Under the pieces are notes generated by a model that worked only from the letters and a program-made list of their open reading frames with translations, did no database searches and was not told the origin of the DNA. From assembly GCF_009755605.1 (NCBI RefSeq), contig NZ_WPNZ01000001.1, positions 1-64,000 on the forward strand: a DNA stretch of 64,000 nt. Direction: 5' to 3'. The DNA is from Streptomyces typhae. GTDB taxonomy: Bacteria; Actinomycetota; Actinomycetes; Streptomycetales; Streptomycetaceae. The position numbers were made by a program, and so were the translations under genes. Shown in pieces: positions 26,065-34,429 of this stretch (position 1 is its first letter; each line of letters opens with the position of its first letter).

Positions 26065-27471
26065 TCACCTCCACCTGCCGATCTCGACGTTCTCCAGAAT
26101 GCCGAGGGCGTCCGGCACCAGGACGGCCGCCGAGTAGTACGTCGACACCAGGTAGGAGATGATCGCCTGCTCGCTGATGCCCATGAAGCGCACCGACAGG
26201 CTCGGCTCGATCTCGTCCGGGATGCCCGCCTGGTGCAGTCCGACGACGCCCTGTTCGTCCTCGCCCGTACGCATGCAGATGATCGAGGTGGTCCGCTCCT
26301 CGGTCACCGGGATCTTGTCGCACGGGAAGATGGGCACCCCTCGCCAGGTGGGGATGCGGGTGCCGGACACGTCGACGCTGTCGGGCACGAGGCCGCGCTT
26401 GTTGCACTCGCGTCCGAACGCGGCGATCGCGCGCGGGTGGGCGAGGAAGAGCTTCGAACCGCGCCGGCGGCTGAGCAGCTCGTCCAGGTCGTCGGGGCTC
26501 GGCACGCCCTCGTGCGGCTGGATCCGCTGGTCGTACTCGCAGTTGCTGAGAAGTCCGAACTCGCGGTTGTTGATCAGCTCGTCCTCCTGGCGCTCCTTCA
26601 ACGCCTCCACGGTGAGCCGCAACTGGTGCTCGGTCTGGTTCATCGGCTGGTTGTAGAGGTCGGCCACGCGCGTGTGGATGCGCAGTACGGTCTGGGCGAC
26701 GCTCAGTTCGTACTCGCGTGGCCGTGCTTCGTAGTCCACGTACGTACCCGGAAGGACCGCTTCCCCCACGTGGCCCGCGGAGAGGTCGATGGCCGCTTCT
26801 CCATAGGCGTTGGTGCGCTGGGCGGGGATGGACCGCAGCCGTTCGAGGTGCGCCCGCAGCGGCTCGGAGCGCTCCGCGACCTGCTCCAGGTCCTGGCGCG
26901 GGAGGGTGAGGACCGTGCAGGCCGTGACCGCGCGCACCGAGTACTCCCAGATGGCTTCCGGGTCGATGAGGGACTGCTCGCCGAAGTAGGCTCCGTCGGC
27001 GAGGGTCGCTAGGACGGAGTCCTCGCCGTAGGGGCCGGTGCCGACCTTCTCCGCGCGGCCGTGGGCGAGCAGGAACACCTCGTCCGCCCGGTTGCCGAAC
27101 GACGTGAGGATCGCGCCGGGCTCGAACTCGCGCTGCTGGCAACGGCGCGCGAGCTCGGTGAGGGCCTCCTGGTCCTCGAAGTCCCGCAGCACCGGAAGTT
27201 CACCCAGCTCGGCCGGGATCACCTCGACGCGGTCCCCGGTCTTGACGAACGTGACACGGCCGTCGCCCACCGCGTAACTCGTCCTGCGGTTCACCCGATA
27301 CGTACCACCCTGCACCTGCACCCAGGGCAGCATGCGCAGCAGCCAGCGGGAGCTGATCTCCTGCATCTGCGGCGCGGACTTGGTGGTGGTGGCCAGATTC
27401 CGCGCGGCGGGTGTGCCGAGACTCTGCTGCGGCCTGTCCGGCTCCGTACGGATCTCTTCGCCTACCGACAT
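26065..27471 (-). CDS. Family 2B encapsulin nanocompartment shell protein (HK97 fold with cNMP-binding-like domain)
   Basis: A 468-residue protein. Residues ~1-85 form the N-arm and first strands ([20 protein letters not shown]). Residues ~92-205 are a cyclic-nucleotide-binding-like barrel ([27 protein letters not shown], then YFGEQSLID). Residues ~210-468 are the HK97 phage-capsid-like part ([49 protein letters not shown]). This order is that of family 2B encapsulins. The barrel lacks the usual PRxA Arg of cAMP pockets (it reads [10 protein letters not shown]), so ligand binding is uncertain. ATG 27471 gives the [11 protein letters not shown] start common to the family. The downstream polyprenyl synthase is the likely cargo. 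Confidence 0.9.
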   Translation of the reverse strand: MSVGEEIRTEPDRPQQSLGTPAARNLATTTKSAPQMQEISSRWLLRMLPWVQVQGGTYRVNRRTSYAVGDGRVTFVKTGDRVEVIPAELGELPVLRDFEDQEALTELARRCQQREFEPGAILTSFGNRADEVFLLAHGRAEKVGTGPYGEDSVLATLADGAYFGEQSLIDPEAIWEYSVRAVTACTVLTLPRQDLEQVAERSEPLRAHLERLRSIPAQRTNAYGEAAIDLSAGHVGEAVLPGTYVDYEARPREYELSVAQTVLRIHTRVADLYNQPMNQTEHQLRLTVEALKERQEDELINNREFGLLSNCEYDQRIQPHEGVPSPDDLDELLSRRRGSKLFLAHPRAIAAFGRECNKRGLVPDSVDVSGTRIPTWRGVPIFPCDKIPVTEERTTSIICMRTGEDEQGVVGLHQAGIPDEIEPSLSVRFMGISEQAIISYLVSTYYSAAVLVPDALGILENVEIGRWR

Positions 27472-27842
27472 GGTGAATGCCCTCCCGATACCTGCGCTGA
27501 CCTGCGCCTGCAACCCTTTCAGCACGGTCAGTGCGGGCGCCATCACACAAACGAGCGGGAATGGATCGGCGAAGGACCGGGCAGGTCGGCGCCTGCCAGG
27601 CCGGGCCTTTCGTACGTTCGTCCGAGAAACCCCAGCTGAGAGCACTGTGTGACACCGGAGGCGCGATACCGGCCGCGGGGCCGGGGATTTCCGGCCAACC
27701 CCCGTGTGCGGGCCGACCGGCTGACGCGGCCCCGGACCGGGTACGGCGGCGGGGCGGAGGGGAACTGCAAGATCCGGGCGCTCGTTCAACGGGACAAGCG
27801 CAGCGAAAGCACCATCGGCACCACATCGTCAGGAGAAGCGAC
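27472..27842. other. 371-base divergent region upstream of the encapsulin gene
   Basis: No gene is supported. It must hold the encapsulin promoter (minus) and the promoter of the small 77-residue protein (plus). Visible features are GCAGG-6-CCTGC near 27580 and a GC-rich palindromic stretch, ACCGGCCGCGGGGCCGGGGA, near 27670. No confident -35/-10 pair. Confidence 0.4.
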
Positions 27843-28076
27843 ATGGCAGGCTTCCTGGACCGCGCCAGAGAACAGGTGCAGCAGGGTCTCAACCAGGGCA
27901 AGCAGAAGCTCGACGACGTACAGGCGCAGCGCGCCGGAAACGACCTGCTCAAGCAGCTCGGCGCCGCCTACTACGCGGAGCGGCGCGGCAGCGGCACCCC
28001 CGACGCCACCCAGCAGGCACTCTCCGCCCTGGAGGCACATGTCGCGACCCACGGAGACGGCTTCCTGCGCGCCTGA
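27843..28076 (+). CDS. Small helical protein of unknown function
   Basis: A 77-residue protein, MAGFLDRAREQVQQGLNQGK at the start, ending VATHGDGFLRA. The first 45 residues form an amphipathic helix rich in Gln/Lys. There is no signal peptide. AGGAGAAG precedes the ATG by six to seven bases. Similar short 'MAGFLDRAKEKVQ' proteins are common in Streptomyces and are of unknown role. It is divergent from the encapsulin gene and might share its control, but nothing shows a physical link. Confidence 0.75.
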   Translation: MAGFLDRAREQVQQGLNQGKQKLDDVQAQRAGNDLLKQLGAAYYAERRGSGTPDATQQALSALEAHVATHGDGFLRA

Positions 28077-28221
28077 CGCCGCCTCGCCGACCAGCCCCTT
28101 CGGTTGACCGGATCGGCTCGCACGGTGCCCGAACGGAGGGTTCGGGCACCGGCAGTTCCGGTAAGAGCTGCGTACGAGGCGGCCGCGACGGGCGACCGTC
28201 GCGCCCGCAAAGGAGACGGTC

Positions 28222-28812
28222 ATGGCCCCACCCATGTCCGCGAACGCGTTCCTGGACGCTCTGAAGGACGAGGGCGTCACGGTCGTCGAGGTCGGCGACT
28301 GGCGTGAGCACAACCGCAATCACGTGGGCCCCTGGGGACAGGTGCACGGCGTGATGATCCACCACACGGTCACCTCGGGGTCCGAGCGGACGGTGCGCCT
28401 GTGTCGCGACGGCCACCCCTCGCTCCCCGGCCCGCTCTGTCACGGCGTCATCACCAAGGACGGCCGCGTGCACCTCGTCGGCTACGGCCGCGCGAACCAC
28501 GCGGGGCTCGGCGACGACGACGTCCTGCGCGCCGTCATCGCGGAGAAGGCCCTGCCTCCGGACAACGAGGCCAACACCGACGGCAACCGCCACTTCTACG
28601 GCTTCGAGTGCGAGAACATGGGCGACGGCGAGGATCCCTGGCCCGACGTGCAGCTGGACGCCATCGAAAGAGTCTCGGCCGCCGTCTGCCGCCACCACGG
28701 CTGGACGGCCCGCTCGGTCATCGGCCACCTGGAGTGGCAGCCGGGCAAGATCGACCCCAAGGGGTTCACCATGGACGAGATGCGGGACCGCGTCCATGAG
28801 CGGCTGAAGTGA
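28222..28812 (+). CDS. N-acetylmuramoyl-L-alanine amidase (Amidase_2/PGRP type) without signal peptide
   Basis: A 196-residue Amidase_2-fold protein. Zinc ligands fit the two His in MIHHTVTSG (about residues 47-49), and the later His in VIGHLEWQPGKIDPKG; the Cys/His pair in LCHGVI adds to the pocket. It would cleave the amide bond between MurNAc and L-Ala of peptidoglycan. There is no signal peptide, and the size is like a phage endolysin or a cytoplasmic recycling enzyme. No phage genes are nearby. AAAGGAG precedes the ATG by about seven bases. It is followed by a long tandem-repeat block. Confidence 0.88.
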   Translation: MAPPMSANAFLDALKDEGVTVVEVGDWREHNRNHVGPWGQVHGVMIHHTVTSGSERTVRLCRDGHPSLPGPLCHGVITKDGRVHLVGYGRANHAGLGDDDVLRAVIAEKALPPDNEANTDGNRHFYGFECENMGDGEDPWPDVQLDAIERVSAAVCRHHGWTARSVIGHLEWQPGKIDPKGFTMDEMRDRVHERLK

Positions 28813-28880
28813 GCGGCTGAAGTGAGCGGCAGCCGACCGGGACAGACAGCCGACCGGAGCGGCAGGCCGCCGACCAGGGC

Positions 28881-29120
28881 GGCAAGCGGCTGACCGGAGC
28901 AGCAGGCCGCCGACCGGGACGGCAAGCGGCTGACCGGAGCAGCAGGCCGCCGACCGGGACGGCAAGCGGCTGACCGGAGCAGCAGGCCGCCGACCGGGAC
29001 GGCAAGCGGCTGACCGGAGCAGCAGGCTGCCGACCGGGACGGCAAGCGGCTGACCGGAGCAGCAGGCCGCCGACCGGGACGGCAAGCGGCTGACCGGAGC
29101 AGCAGGCTGCCGACTGAGGC
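28881..29120. repeat. 40-bp minisatellite after the amidase gene
   Basis: Six direct copies of a 40-bp unit starting GGCAAGCGGCTGACCGGAGC (28881, 28921, 28961, 29001, 29041, 29081), with only one or two base changes between copies; degenerate part-copies extend it to about 28820 and 29220. No spacers separate the copies, so it is not a CRISPR array. The 436-base gap 28813-29248 contains nothing else that looks like a gene. Confidence 0.95.
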
Positions 29121-29248
29121 GGCCATCGGCAAGCGGCAATCGGCCGGCGGCTGACCCCGACGAGCGGCTGACTCGACGAGCGCCGAGCGACGAGCGGCCG
29201 AAGTGGCGGCGGCACACCGCTGAGGAGGGTGCGAGGGACAATGGCGGG

Positions 29249-30163
29249 GTGTCCTCCACCCCGCCCGCGTCCGGGCTGCGGCCCCGGCTCCCCACTCCGC
29301 TGCAAACGGTCACGGACCCCCGCTTCGAGGCCCGCGGCCTGCGCCTGCTGCTCAAGCGCGACGACCGGATACACCCCGACCTGCCCGGCAACAAGTACCG
29401 CAAGCTCGTCCTCAACCTGGAGCGGGCCCGTGCGGAAGGCCACCACACCCTGCTGACCTTCGGCGGCGCCTACTCCAACCATCTGCGGGCCACCGCGGCC
29501 GCGGGCCGTCTCCTGGGATTCGGCACGGTCGGGGTGGTCCGCGGCGACGAGCTGGCCGACAGGCCCCGCAACGCGTCCCTGGCCCGGTGCGAGGCGGACG
29601 GCATGCGGCTGCACTTCGTCGGCAGATCGGCATACCGCCAGAAGGGCGACCCGGAGGTGCTGGCCGCGCTCCGGCGGCGGACGGCCACCGAGGACGCGTA
29701 CGTCATCCCCGAAGGGGGCAGCAACTCGCTCGCCGTCCAGGGGTGCACGGCCCTCGGCGCGGAGCTGCGCGGCCACACGGACGTCGCGGCCGTCGCCTGT
29801 GGCACCGGCGGCACCCTCGCGGGCCTGGCGGCAGGCCTCGGCCCCGGGCAGCGCGCGCTCGGCGTTCCCGTGCTCAAGGGCGGCTTCCTGGGCTCGGAGA
29901 CGGCGGCCCTGCAGCGCGCGGCGTTCGGCGCCCCCGGGACCAACTGGACCCTGGACGACCGCTTCCACTGCGGCGGCTACGCCCGCGCCACCACGGAACT
30001 CACCGCCTTCGCGGACGACTTCGAGGACCGGCACGGCCTTCCGGTGGAGCGGATCTACGTCGCCAAGCTCCTGTACGCGCTGACCGCGCTCTCCGAAGAG
30101 GGCGCTTTCGCCCCGGGGACCAGGATCACGGCCGTCGTCACGGGCACTCCGCCGACCGCGTGA
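29249..30163 (+). CDS. PLP-dependent D-cysteine desulfhydrase / ACC deaminase-like protein
   Basis: A 304-residue fold-type II PLP enzyme. The PLP Lys is in LPGNKYRKLVLNL (about residues 45-57), substrate loop TFGGAYSNHLRATAAAG, phosphate-binding CGTGGTLAGLAAGL. This is the ACC deaminase/D-cysteine desulfhydrase pattern. Most bacterial members of this pattern act on D-cysteine or related amino acids rather than on ACC; the true substrate is unknown. GTG 29249 is the likely start; the ATG at 29241 is in a different frame. Confidence 0.88.
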   Translation: MSSTPPASGLRPRLPTPLQTVTDPRFEARGLRLLLKRDDRIHPDLPGNKYRKLVLNLERARAEGHHTLLTFGGAYSNHLRATAAAGRLLGFGTVGVVRGDELADRPRNASLARCEADGMRLHFVGRSAYRQKGDPEVLAALRRRTATEDAYVIPEGGSNSLAVQGCTALGAELRGHTDVAAVACGTGGTLAGLAAGLGPGQRALGVPVLKGGFLGSETAALQRAAFGAPGTNWTLDDRFHCGGYARATTELTAFADDFEDRHGLPVERIYVAKLLYALTALSEEGAFAPGTRITAVVTGTPPTA

Positions 30164-30198
30164 ACCACCTCGGTCCGCCGGCAGGAGCCCGGCCGGCC

Positions 30199-31797
30199 TC
30201 AGTCCTCCACCTCCCGGTGGGCCGCCGCCTCCTCCAGGTCCAGCTTCCGCAGCAGCGTCCGCAGCATCTCGTCGTCGATGCGCCGCTCGTCCCGCATGCG
30301 TACGAACACCTCGCGCTCGGCGGCGATGGCCTCGCGCGCGAGCCTGCGGTAGGTGGCGTCCGCGGTCTCCCCCGTCACCGGGTTGGGCTGGCCGAGGCGC
30401 TCCCACACCGCGTTGCGGCGCCGTTCGAGAACGGTGTCCAGACGGTCCTGGAGGGGCCCTGGGAGGCTGTTGCGCTCGTCCTCCATCAGCTCCCGCAGCC
30501 GGGCCTCCGCGGCCTGTGAGGCGGCGTTCTGGGCCTGCGCCTCGGCCAGCGTCTGCTCCCGGGCGTCCCGGCCCGGCAGCTTCAGGACACCGATCAGCCA
30601 CGGCAGCGACAGGCCCTGCACCACCAGCGTCCCGATGACCGTGGTGAAGGTCAGGAAGAGCACGAGGTTGCGCGCGGGAAACGGCTCTCCGTGCTCCGTC
30701 ACCAGCGGGATCGAGAACGCGATCGCCAGCGACACCACACCGCGCATCCCGGCCCAGCTCACGACCAGCGGCCGCCGCCAGTCCAGGTCGCCCTCGCGAG
30801 ACCGGATCCGCGCAGAGATCGCGCGCGGGAGGTACGTCGCGGGGTACGACCACACGAAGCGCACCAGCACGACGCACACGAACACCGCGACCGCGTACCA
30901 GACCGCCTGTCCCACGCTGTACTCACCGAGCTCCCCGAGCACCACCGGCAGCTGGAGGCCGATGAGCGCGAACACCGCCGACTCCAGGAGGAACCCCACG
31001 ACCTTCCACACCGCGGCCTCCTGGAGCCGCGTCTCGAAGTCGACCTGCCAGGAACGGTGCCCCAAGTAGAGGGCCACCACGACCACGGCGAGCACTCCGG
31101 ATGCGTGCACCTGCTCGGCGGCCGCGTACGCGACGAAGGGGATCAGGAGCGACAGGGTGTTCTGCAGCAGCGCCTCCTTCAGGTGGGTGCGCAGCCAGTG
31201 GAGGGGCACCATCAGGAGAAGTCCCACCCCGACCCCGCCCACCGCCGCCACGAGGAACTCCTCGATGCCGCCGGCCCAGCTCGCGCCCTCCCCGACGGCC
31301 GCCGCGAGCGCCACCTTGTAGGCGGTGATCGCCGTCGCGTCGTTCACCAGGGACTCGCCCTGGAGGATCGTCGTGATGCGGGAGGGCAGCCCCACGCGGC
31401 GCGCGATGGCGGTCGCCGCGACGGCGTCCGGCGGCGCGATCACCGCCCCGAGGACGAGCGCCGCGGTCAGCGGAAGATCCGGGATCAGCAGATAGGCGAG
31501 CCACCCGACCACCAGGGTTGCGAACAGAACGTAACCGACCGACAGGAGCGCGACGGGCCGGACATTGGCCCGCAGGTCCAGATACGAGCTCTCCAGGGCG
31601 GCCGTGTGCAGCAGCGGCGGCAAGATCAGCGGCAGCACCACGTGCGGGTCGAGGTGGTAGTCCGGCACCCCCGGCACGTACGCCGCGAGCAGTCCGGCAC
31701 CGACCAGAAGCAGGGGTGCGGGCACCGGGGTGCGCCGCGCGGCACCGGCGACCGCGGCGCTCGCGGCGATCAGTGCCACCAGGGGCAGTACGTCCAT
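30199..31797 (-). CDS. Na+/H+ antiporter, CPA1 (NhaP-type)
   Basis: A 532-residue membrane protein with about twelve membrane segments. The CPA1 ion-binding region reads GAVIAPPDAVAATAIARR and GESLVNDATAITAYK; the second conserved Asp is in the ND of LVNDATA. A hydrophilic C-terminal tail of ~110 residues (from about 420) is acidic and helical (EAQAQNAASQAAEARLRELM). It exchanges Na+ or K+ for protons across the cytoplasmic membrane. ATG 31797 (MDVLPLVALIAAS), with GGAGG upstream, gives the normal membrane start. It converges with the PLP-enzyme gene and is divergent from the UBP zinc-finger gene with a 46-base gap. Confidence 0.93.
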   Translation of the reverse strand: MDVLPLVALIAASAAVAGAARRTPVPAPLLLVGAGLLAAYVPGVPDYHLDPHVVLPLILPPLLHTAALESSYLDLRANVRPVALLSVGYVLFATLVVGWLAYLLIPDLPLTAALVLGAVIAPPDAVAATAIARRVGLPSRITTILQGESLVNDATAITAYKVALAAAVGEGASWAGGIEEFLVAAVGGVGVGLLLMVPLHWLRTHLKEALLQNTLSLLIPFVAYAAAEQVHASGVLAVVVVALYLGHRSWQVDFETRLQEAAVWKVVGFLLESAVFALIGLQLPVVLGELGEYSVGQAVWYAVAVFVCVVLVRFVWSYPATYLPRAISARIRSREGDLDWRRPLVVSWAGMRGVVSLAIAFSIPLVTEHGEPFPARNLVLFLTFTTVIGTLVVQGLSLPWLIGVLKLPGRDAREQTLAEAQAQNAASQAAEARLRELMEDERNSLPGPLQDRLDTVLERRRNAVWERLGQPNPVTGETADATYRRLAREAIAAEREVFVRMRDERRIDDEMLRTLLRKLDLEEAAAHREVED

Positions 31798-31843
31798 CGG
31801 CCAGGCCCTCCGCCGTCCGCTCTCCCGTCGTAACCTGGCCATC

Positions 31844-32104
31844 ATGAACGAGTGCTCGCACGTCAGCGCGCTGCCCCACCCCGAACCGGCCCCCTTGAGC
31901 GAAACGTGCCCGGAGTGCCTCGCGGCCGGCAGCCACCCCGTGCAGCTGCGGCTGTGCCTCAGCTGCGGGCACGTCGGCTGCTGCGACTCCTCACCCTTCC
32001 GGCACGCGACCGCGCACTACGAGGAGACGGGGCATCCGGTGATGCGCACCTTCGAACCGGGCGAGGACTGGCGCTGGTGTTTTGTCGACGGTTCGATCGT
32101 CTAA
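31844..32104 (+). CDS. UBP-type zinc-finger protein
   Basis: An 86-residue zinc finger of the ZnF-UBP kind: MNECSHVSALP, ETCPECLAAG, RLCLSCGHVGCCD, HATAHYEETGHPV, with Cys and His in the known order. In eukaryotes the fold binds the ubiquitin C-terminus; in streptomycetes it is a free-standing small protein of unknown role, often next to NhaP-type antiporters. It may be translated from a leaderless mRNA: TAACCT (31831-31836) ends seven bases before the ATG. Confidence 0.9.
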   Translation: MNECSHVSALPHPEPAPLSETCPECLAAGSHPVQLRLCLSCGHVGCCDSSPFRHATAHYEETGHPVMRTFEPGEDWRWCFVDGSIV

Positions 32105-32188
32105 GGCCTGGGTACGTCAACCCGACGCTCGTTCTTTCCAATTGGGCCCGCAAAACCCCTAGCCACTGTCCGTACCCGTAGGCTTACT

Positions 32189-32257
32189 ATGAGTGACAGC
32201 AACGGGGCGGGGTCCCCGGGACACGGAACTGAGCAGCGCGGTAGCGTCACCGCTTGA
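32189..32257 (+). CDS. Possible 22-residue upstream peptide before the anti-sigma gene
   Basis: ATG at 32189 opens a 23-codon frame (MSDSNGAGSPG..., stop TGA at 32255). It lies in the 245-base leader ahead of the anti-sigma gene, next to A/T-rich TTACTAT. There is no clear ribosome site, and it could be chance. The same region must contain the promoters of the sigma operon. In S. coelicolor the sigH locus has several promoters, as I recall. Confidence 0.3.
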   Translation: MSDSNGAGSPGHGTEQRGSVTA

Positions 32258-32349
32258 AAACGTGGGGCGTCACCCGTGTGACCCAGTCCGGACCACCGTG
32301 ACACGGCGGCCGGAGCCCCGAAAGTGCTTGTACCACCTTGGAGGTGAGG

Positions 32350-32763
32350 GTGTCCCAGATCGCAGGCGAGCCCGGGAATCAGGACTTCGTGGAGGTCCGC
32401 CTCCCGGCTGCGGGTGCCTACCTGTCGGTGCTGCGTACGGCCACGGCCGGCCTCGCGGCGCGCTTGGACTTCACCCTGGACGAGATCGAGGACCTCCGCA
32501 TCGCTGTCGACGAGGCCTGCGCGATCCTGCTCCAGCAGGCCGTGCCCGGCTCGGTGCTCAGCTGCGTCTTCCGGCTTGTGGACGACTCGCTGGAGGTGAC
32601 GGTGTCGGCACCCACCACGGACGGGCGTGCCCCGGAGCGCGACACCTTCGCCTGGACCGTCCTGTCAGCCCTCGCGGGCAAGGTCGACTCCTCGGTAGCC
32701 GACGACAAGACCGTTTCGATCAGCCTCTACAAACAGCGCGGCGCGGGACCCGGGCCGGCGTGA
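32350..32763 (+). CDS. rshA: Anti-sigma factor, RsbW/PrsH type
   Basis: A 137-residue histidine-kinase-like ATPase domain protein (HATPase_c_2). The N box is in FTLDEIEDLRIAVDEACAILL, the G1 region DSLEVTVSAP. It binds and inhibits the SigH protein encoded next to it; phosphorylation of an anti-anti-sigma partner (not in this window) would release the sigma. GTG 32350 has GGAGGTGAG directly upstream (32340-32348); this is better than the TTG at 32338. Its stop TGA is overlapped by GTG of the sigma gene (GTGA, 32760-32763), so the two are translationally coupled. The gene name follows S. coelicolor synteny and is inferred. Confidence 0.88.
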   Translation: MSQIAGEPGNQDFVEVRLPAAGAYLSVLRTATAGLAARLDFTLDEIEDLRIAVDEACAILLQQAVPGSVLSCVFRLVDDSLEVTVSAPTTDGRAPERDTFAWTVLSALAGKVDSSVADDKTVSISLYKQRGAGPGPA

Positions 32764-33758
32764 GGAACGGGGACGGGCCGGTGCGGGACGACGAGCGCGG
32801 CACACGTGACACACACGGTCTGCCCGCCCGCGGCAGGGGCGGCACGCGTCCGGCCACCGGGCGCGGTCCGATGCAGCCGGGGCCTGCCGCCCCGGGCGGC
32901 ATCCCCGAGCAGCAGGCGAGGCCGCACCCACAGGATCCGGAGCAGCCGGGTCCACCGACGGGCGGGACGATGAGCGAGCACGAGCAGCACAGCCGGCACG
33001 ATCCACGGGACCGCAGCGGCGCGCGAGCGATGTTCGTGAAACTGCGCTCGCTGGATGACGGCAGCCCGGAGTACGCGGAGCTGCGCAATCAGCTCGTCCG
33101 CATGCATCTGCCGCTCGTGGAGCACCTGGCGCGCCGCTTCCGCAACAGAGGGGAGCCGCTGGACGACCTCACCCAGGTCGCCACCATCGGCCTGATCAAG
33201 TCGGTGGACCGCTTCGACCCGGACCGCGGCGTGGAGTTCTCCACGTACGCCACCCCGACGGTCGTCGGCGAGATCAAGCGTCACTTCCGTGACAAGGGCT
33301 GGGCGGTGCGGGTGCCGCGGCGCCTTCAGGAGCTGCGCCTGGCCCTGACCACGGCGACGGCCGAACTGTCGCAGCTGCACGGCCGCTCTCCCACGGTGCA
33401 CGAGCTGGCGGAGAAACTGGCGATCTCCGAAGAGGAGGTCCTGGAAGGCCTGGAGTCGGCCAACGCCTACTCCACGCTGTCGCTCGACGTCCCGGACACG
33501 GACGACGAGTCGCCGGCGGTCGCGGACACCCTCGGCGCCGAGGACGAGGCCCTGGAGGGCGTCGAGTACCGCGAGTCCCTCAAACCGCTCCTGGAGGACC
33601 TGCCGCCGCGCGAGAAGCGCATCCTGCTGCTGCGGTTCTTCGGGAACATGACGCAGTCGCAGATCGCGCAGGAAGTCGGCATCTCCCAGATGCACGTGTC
33701 ACGACTGCTGGCCCGCACGCTCGCGCAGCTGCGCGAGAAGCTCCTCGTGGAGGAGTGA
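32760..33758 (+). CDS. sigH: SigB-like stress sigma factor (SigH)
   Basis: A 332-residue SigB/SigF-family sigma factor when started at the coupled GTG 32760; an internal ATG at 32970 gives 262 residues starting MSEHEQHSRHD. Region 2 includes PLVEHLARRFRNRGEPLDDL and VEFSTYATPTVVGEIKRHFRDKGW, region 3 VPRRLQELRLALT, region 4 LPPREKRILLLRFFGNMTQSQIAQEVG. The extra ~70 residues at the N-terminus are Pro/Gly/Arg-rich. The same frame is open back to 32193, across the whole anti-sigma gene, and in S. coelicolor several sizes of SigH are reported, so longer products are possible. It directs osmotic and general stress genes. Confidence 0.9.
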   Translation: MRNGDGPVRDDERGTRDTHGLPARGRGGTRPATGRGPMQPGPAAPGGIPEQQARPHPQDPEQPGPPTGGTMSEHEQHSRHDPRDRSGARAMFVKLRSLDDGSPEYAELRNQLVRMHLPLVEHLARRFRNRGEPLDDLTQVATIGLIKSVDRFDPDRGVEFSTYATPTVVGEIKRHFRDKGWAVRVPRRLQELRLALTTATAELSQLHGRSPTVHELAEKLAISEEEVLEGLESANAYSTLSLDVPDTDDESPAVADTLGAEDEALEGVEYRESLKPLLEDLPPREKRILLLRFFGNMTQSQIAQEVGISQMHVSRLLARTLAQLREKLLVEE

Positions 33759-33887
33759 GCGGCTCCTGTGCGGGCTGTCGCCGTGCGCGACGGCGCTGGG
33801 CAGCACGCCCACGGCGCTGCGCGGCACGCAGAGCGCTCCGAGGGCGGCGAGGTCTTCCTCGCCGCCCTCAGCCGTGCGTCACCGCTC

Positions 33888-34328
33888 TCAGCCGCGAGCC
33901 CCGGGGCCGGTGATGCCGAGTGCCTCGGTCGTGGCGGGGTTGACCAGCAGGACGAGCGTGGCGACCGCGACCGCGGCGAGCGCGACGCCGCCGGGGATCA
34001 GCGCACTGTCCGCCTGGAGCAGCTGCCAGGCCACGGGCAGCGCCATGATCTGCGTGATGATGGCCGGTCCCCGCGCCCAGCGGCGCAGCCGGAGGAGGCC
34101 GCGGGCGGCGATCAGCGGCAGAAGTGCGAGGACGAGCAGCGTGACACCGCCCGTCGTCGCCTGCCGCGGGTTGTCGGGGTCACCGGCGAGGCCCATCACG
34201 AGCATGTAGGCACCGCCGACGACGAGGGCGAGGCCCTCCAGCGCGGCGAGCGCCGCGGCGGCCGTGAGGCGCCCGGGGCGGGGGCCCGACGCGGGGGCTT
34301 CTGGGGTGGTCTTCGGCTCAGTGCTCAC
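33888..34328 (-). CDS. Small integral membrane protein
   Basis: A 146-residue protein with four predicted membrane segments (for example ALAALEGLALVVGGAYMLVM, GGVTLLVLALLPLIAARGLL, VAWQLL, GGVALAAVAVATLVLLV) and a Pro-rich N-tail (STEPKTTPEAPASG). GTG 34328 is taken as the start. No named function. It is divergent from the diacylglycerol-kinase-like gene (101-base gap), so both promoters lie in that gap. Confidence 0.75.
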   Translation of the reverse strand: MSTEPKTTPEAPASGPRPGRLTAAAALAALEGLALVVGGAYMLVMGLAGDPDNPRQATTGGVTLLVLALLPLIAARGLLRLRRWARGPAIITQIMALPVAWQLLQADSALIPGGVALAAVAVATLVLLVNPATTEALGITGPGARG

Positions 34329-34429
34329 GCATCGAGGGTAGCCCCGGGCGCCCGGAGCCCAGCACCTCGGTGGGTCCGCGCAAGACCTCGGTCTGGGCCA
34401 GGTACGGACCGCTGGGTAGTCTGCTGCGC

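Noticed and set aside
28881..29120. CRISPR array
   Set aside because: The 40-bp units are directly adjacent with no spacers, and no cas genes are present.
28766..30877. A 703-codon open frame on the minus strand through the 40-bp repeats and the PLP enzyme gene
   Set aside because: It is antisense to a well-supported PLP enzyme. Its 'repeats' arise because three 40-bp units make 120 bases, and it has no recognisable domain.
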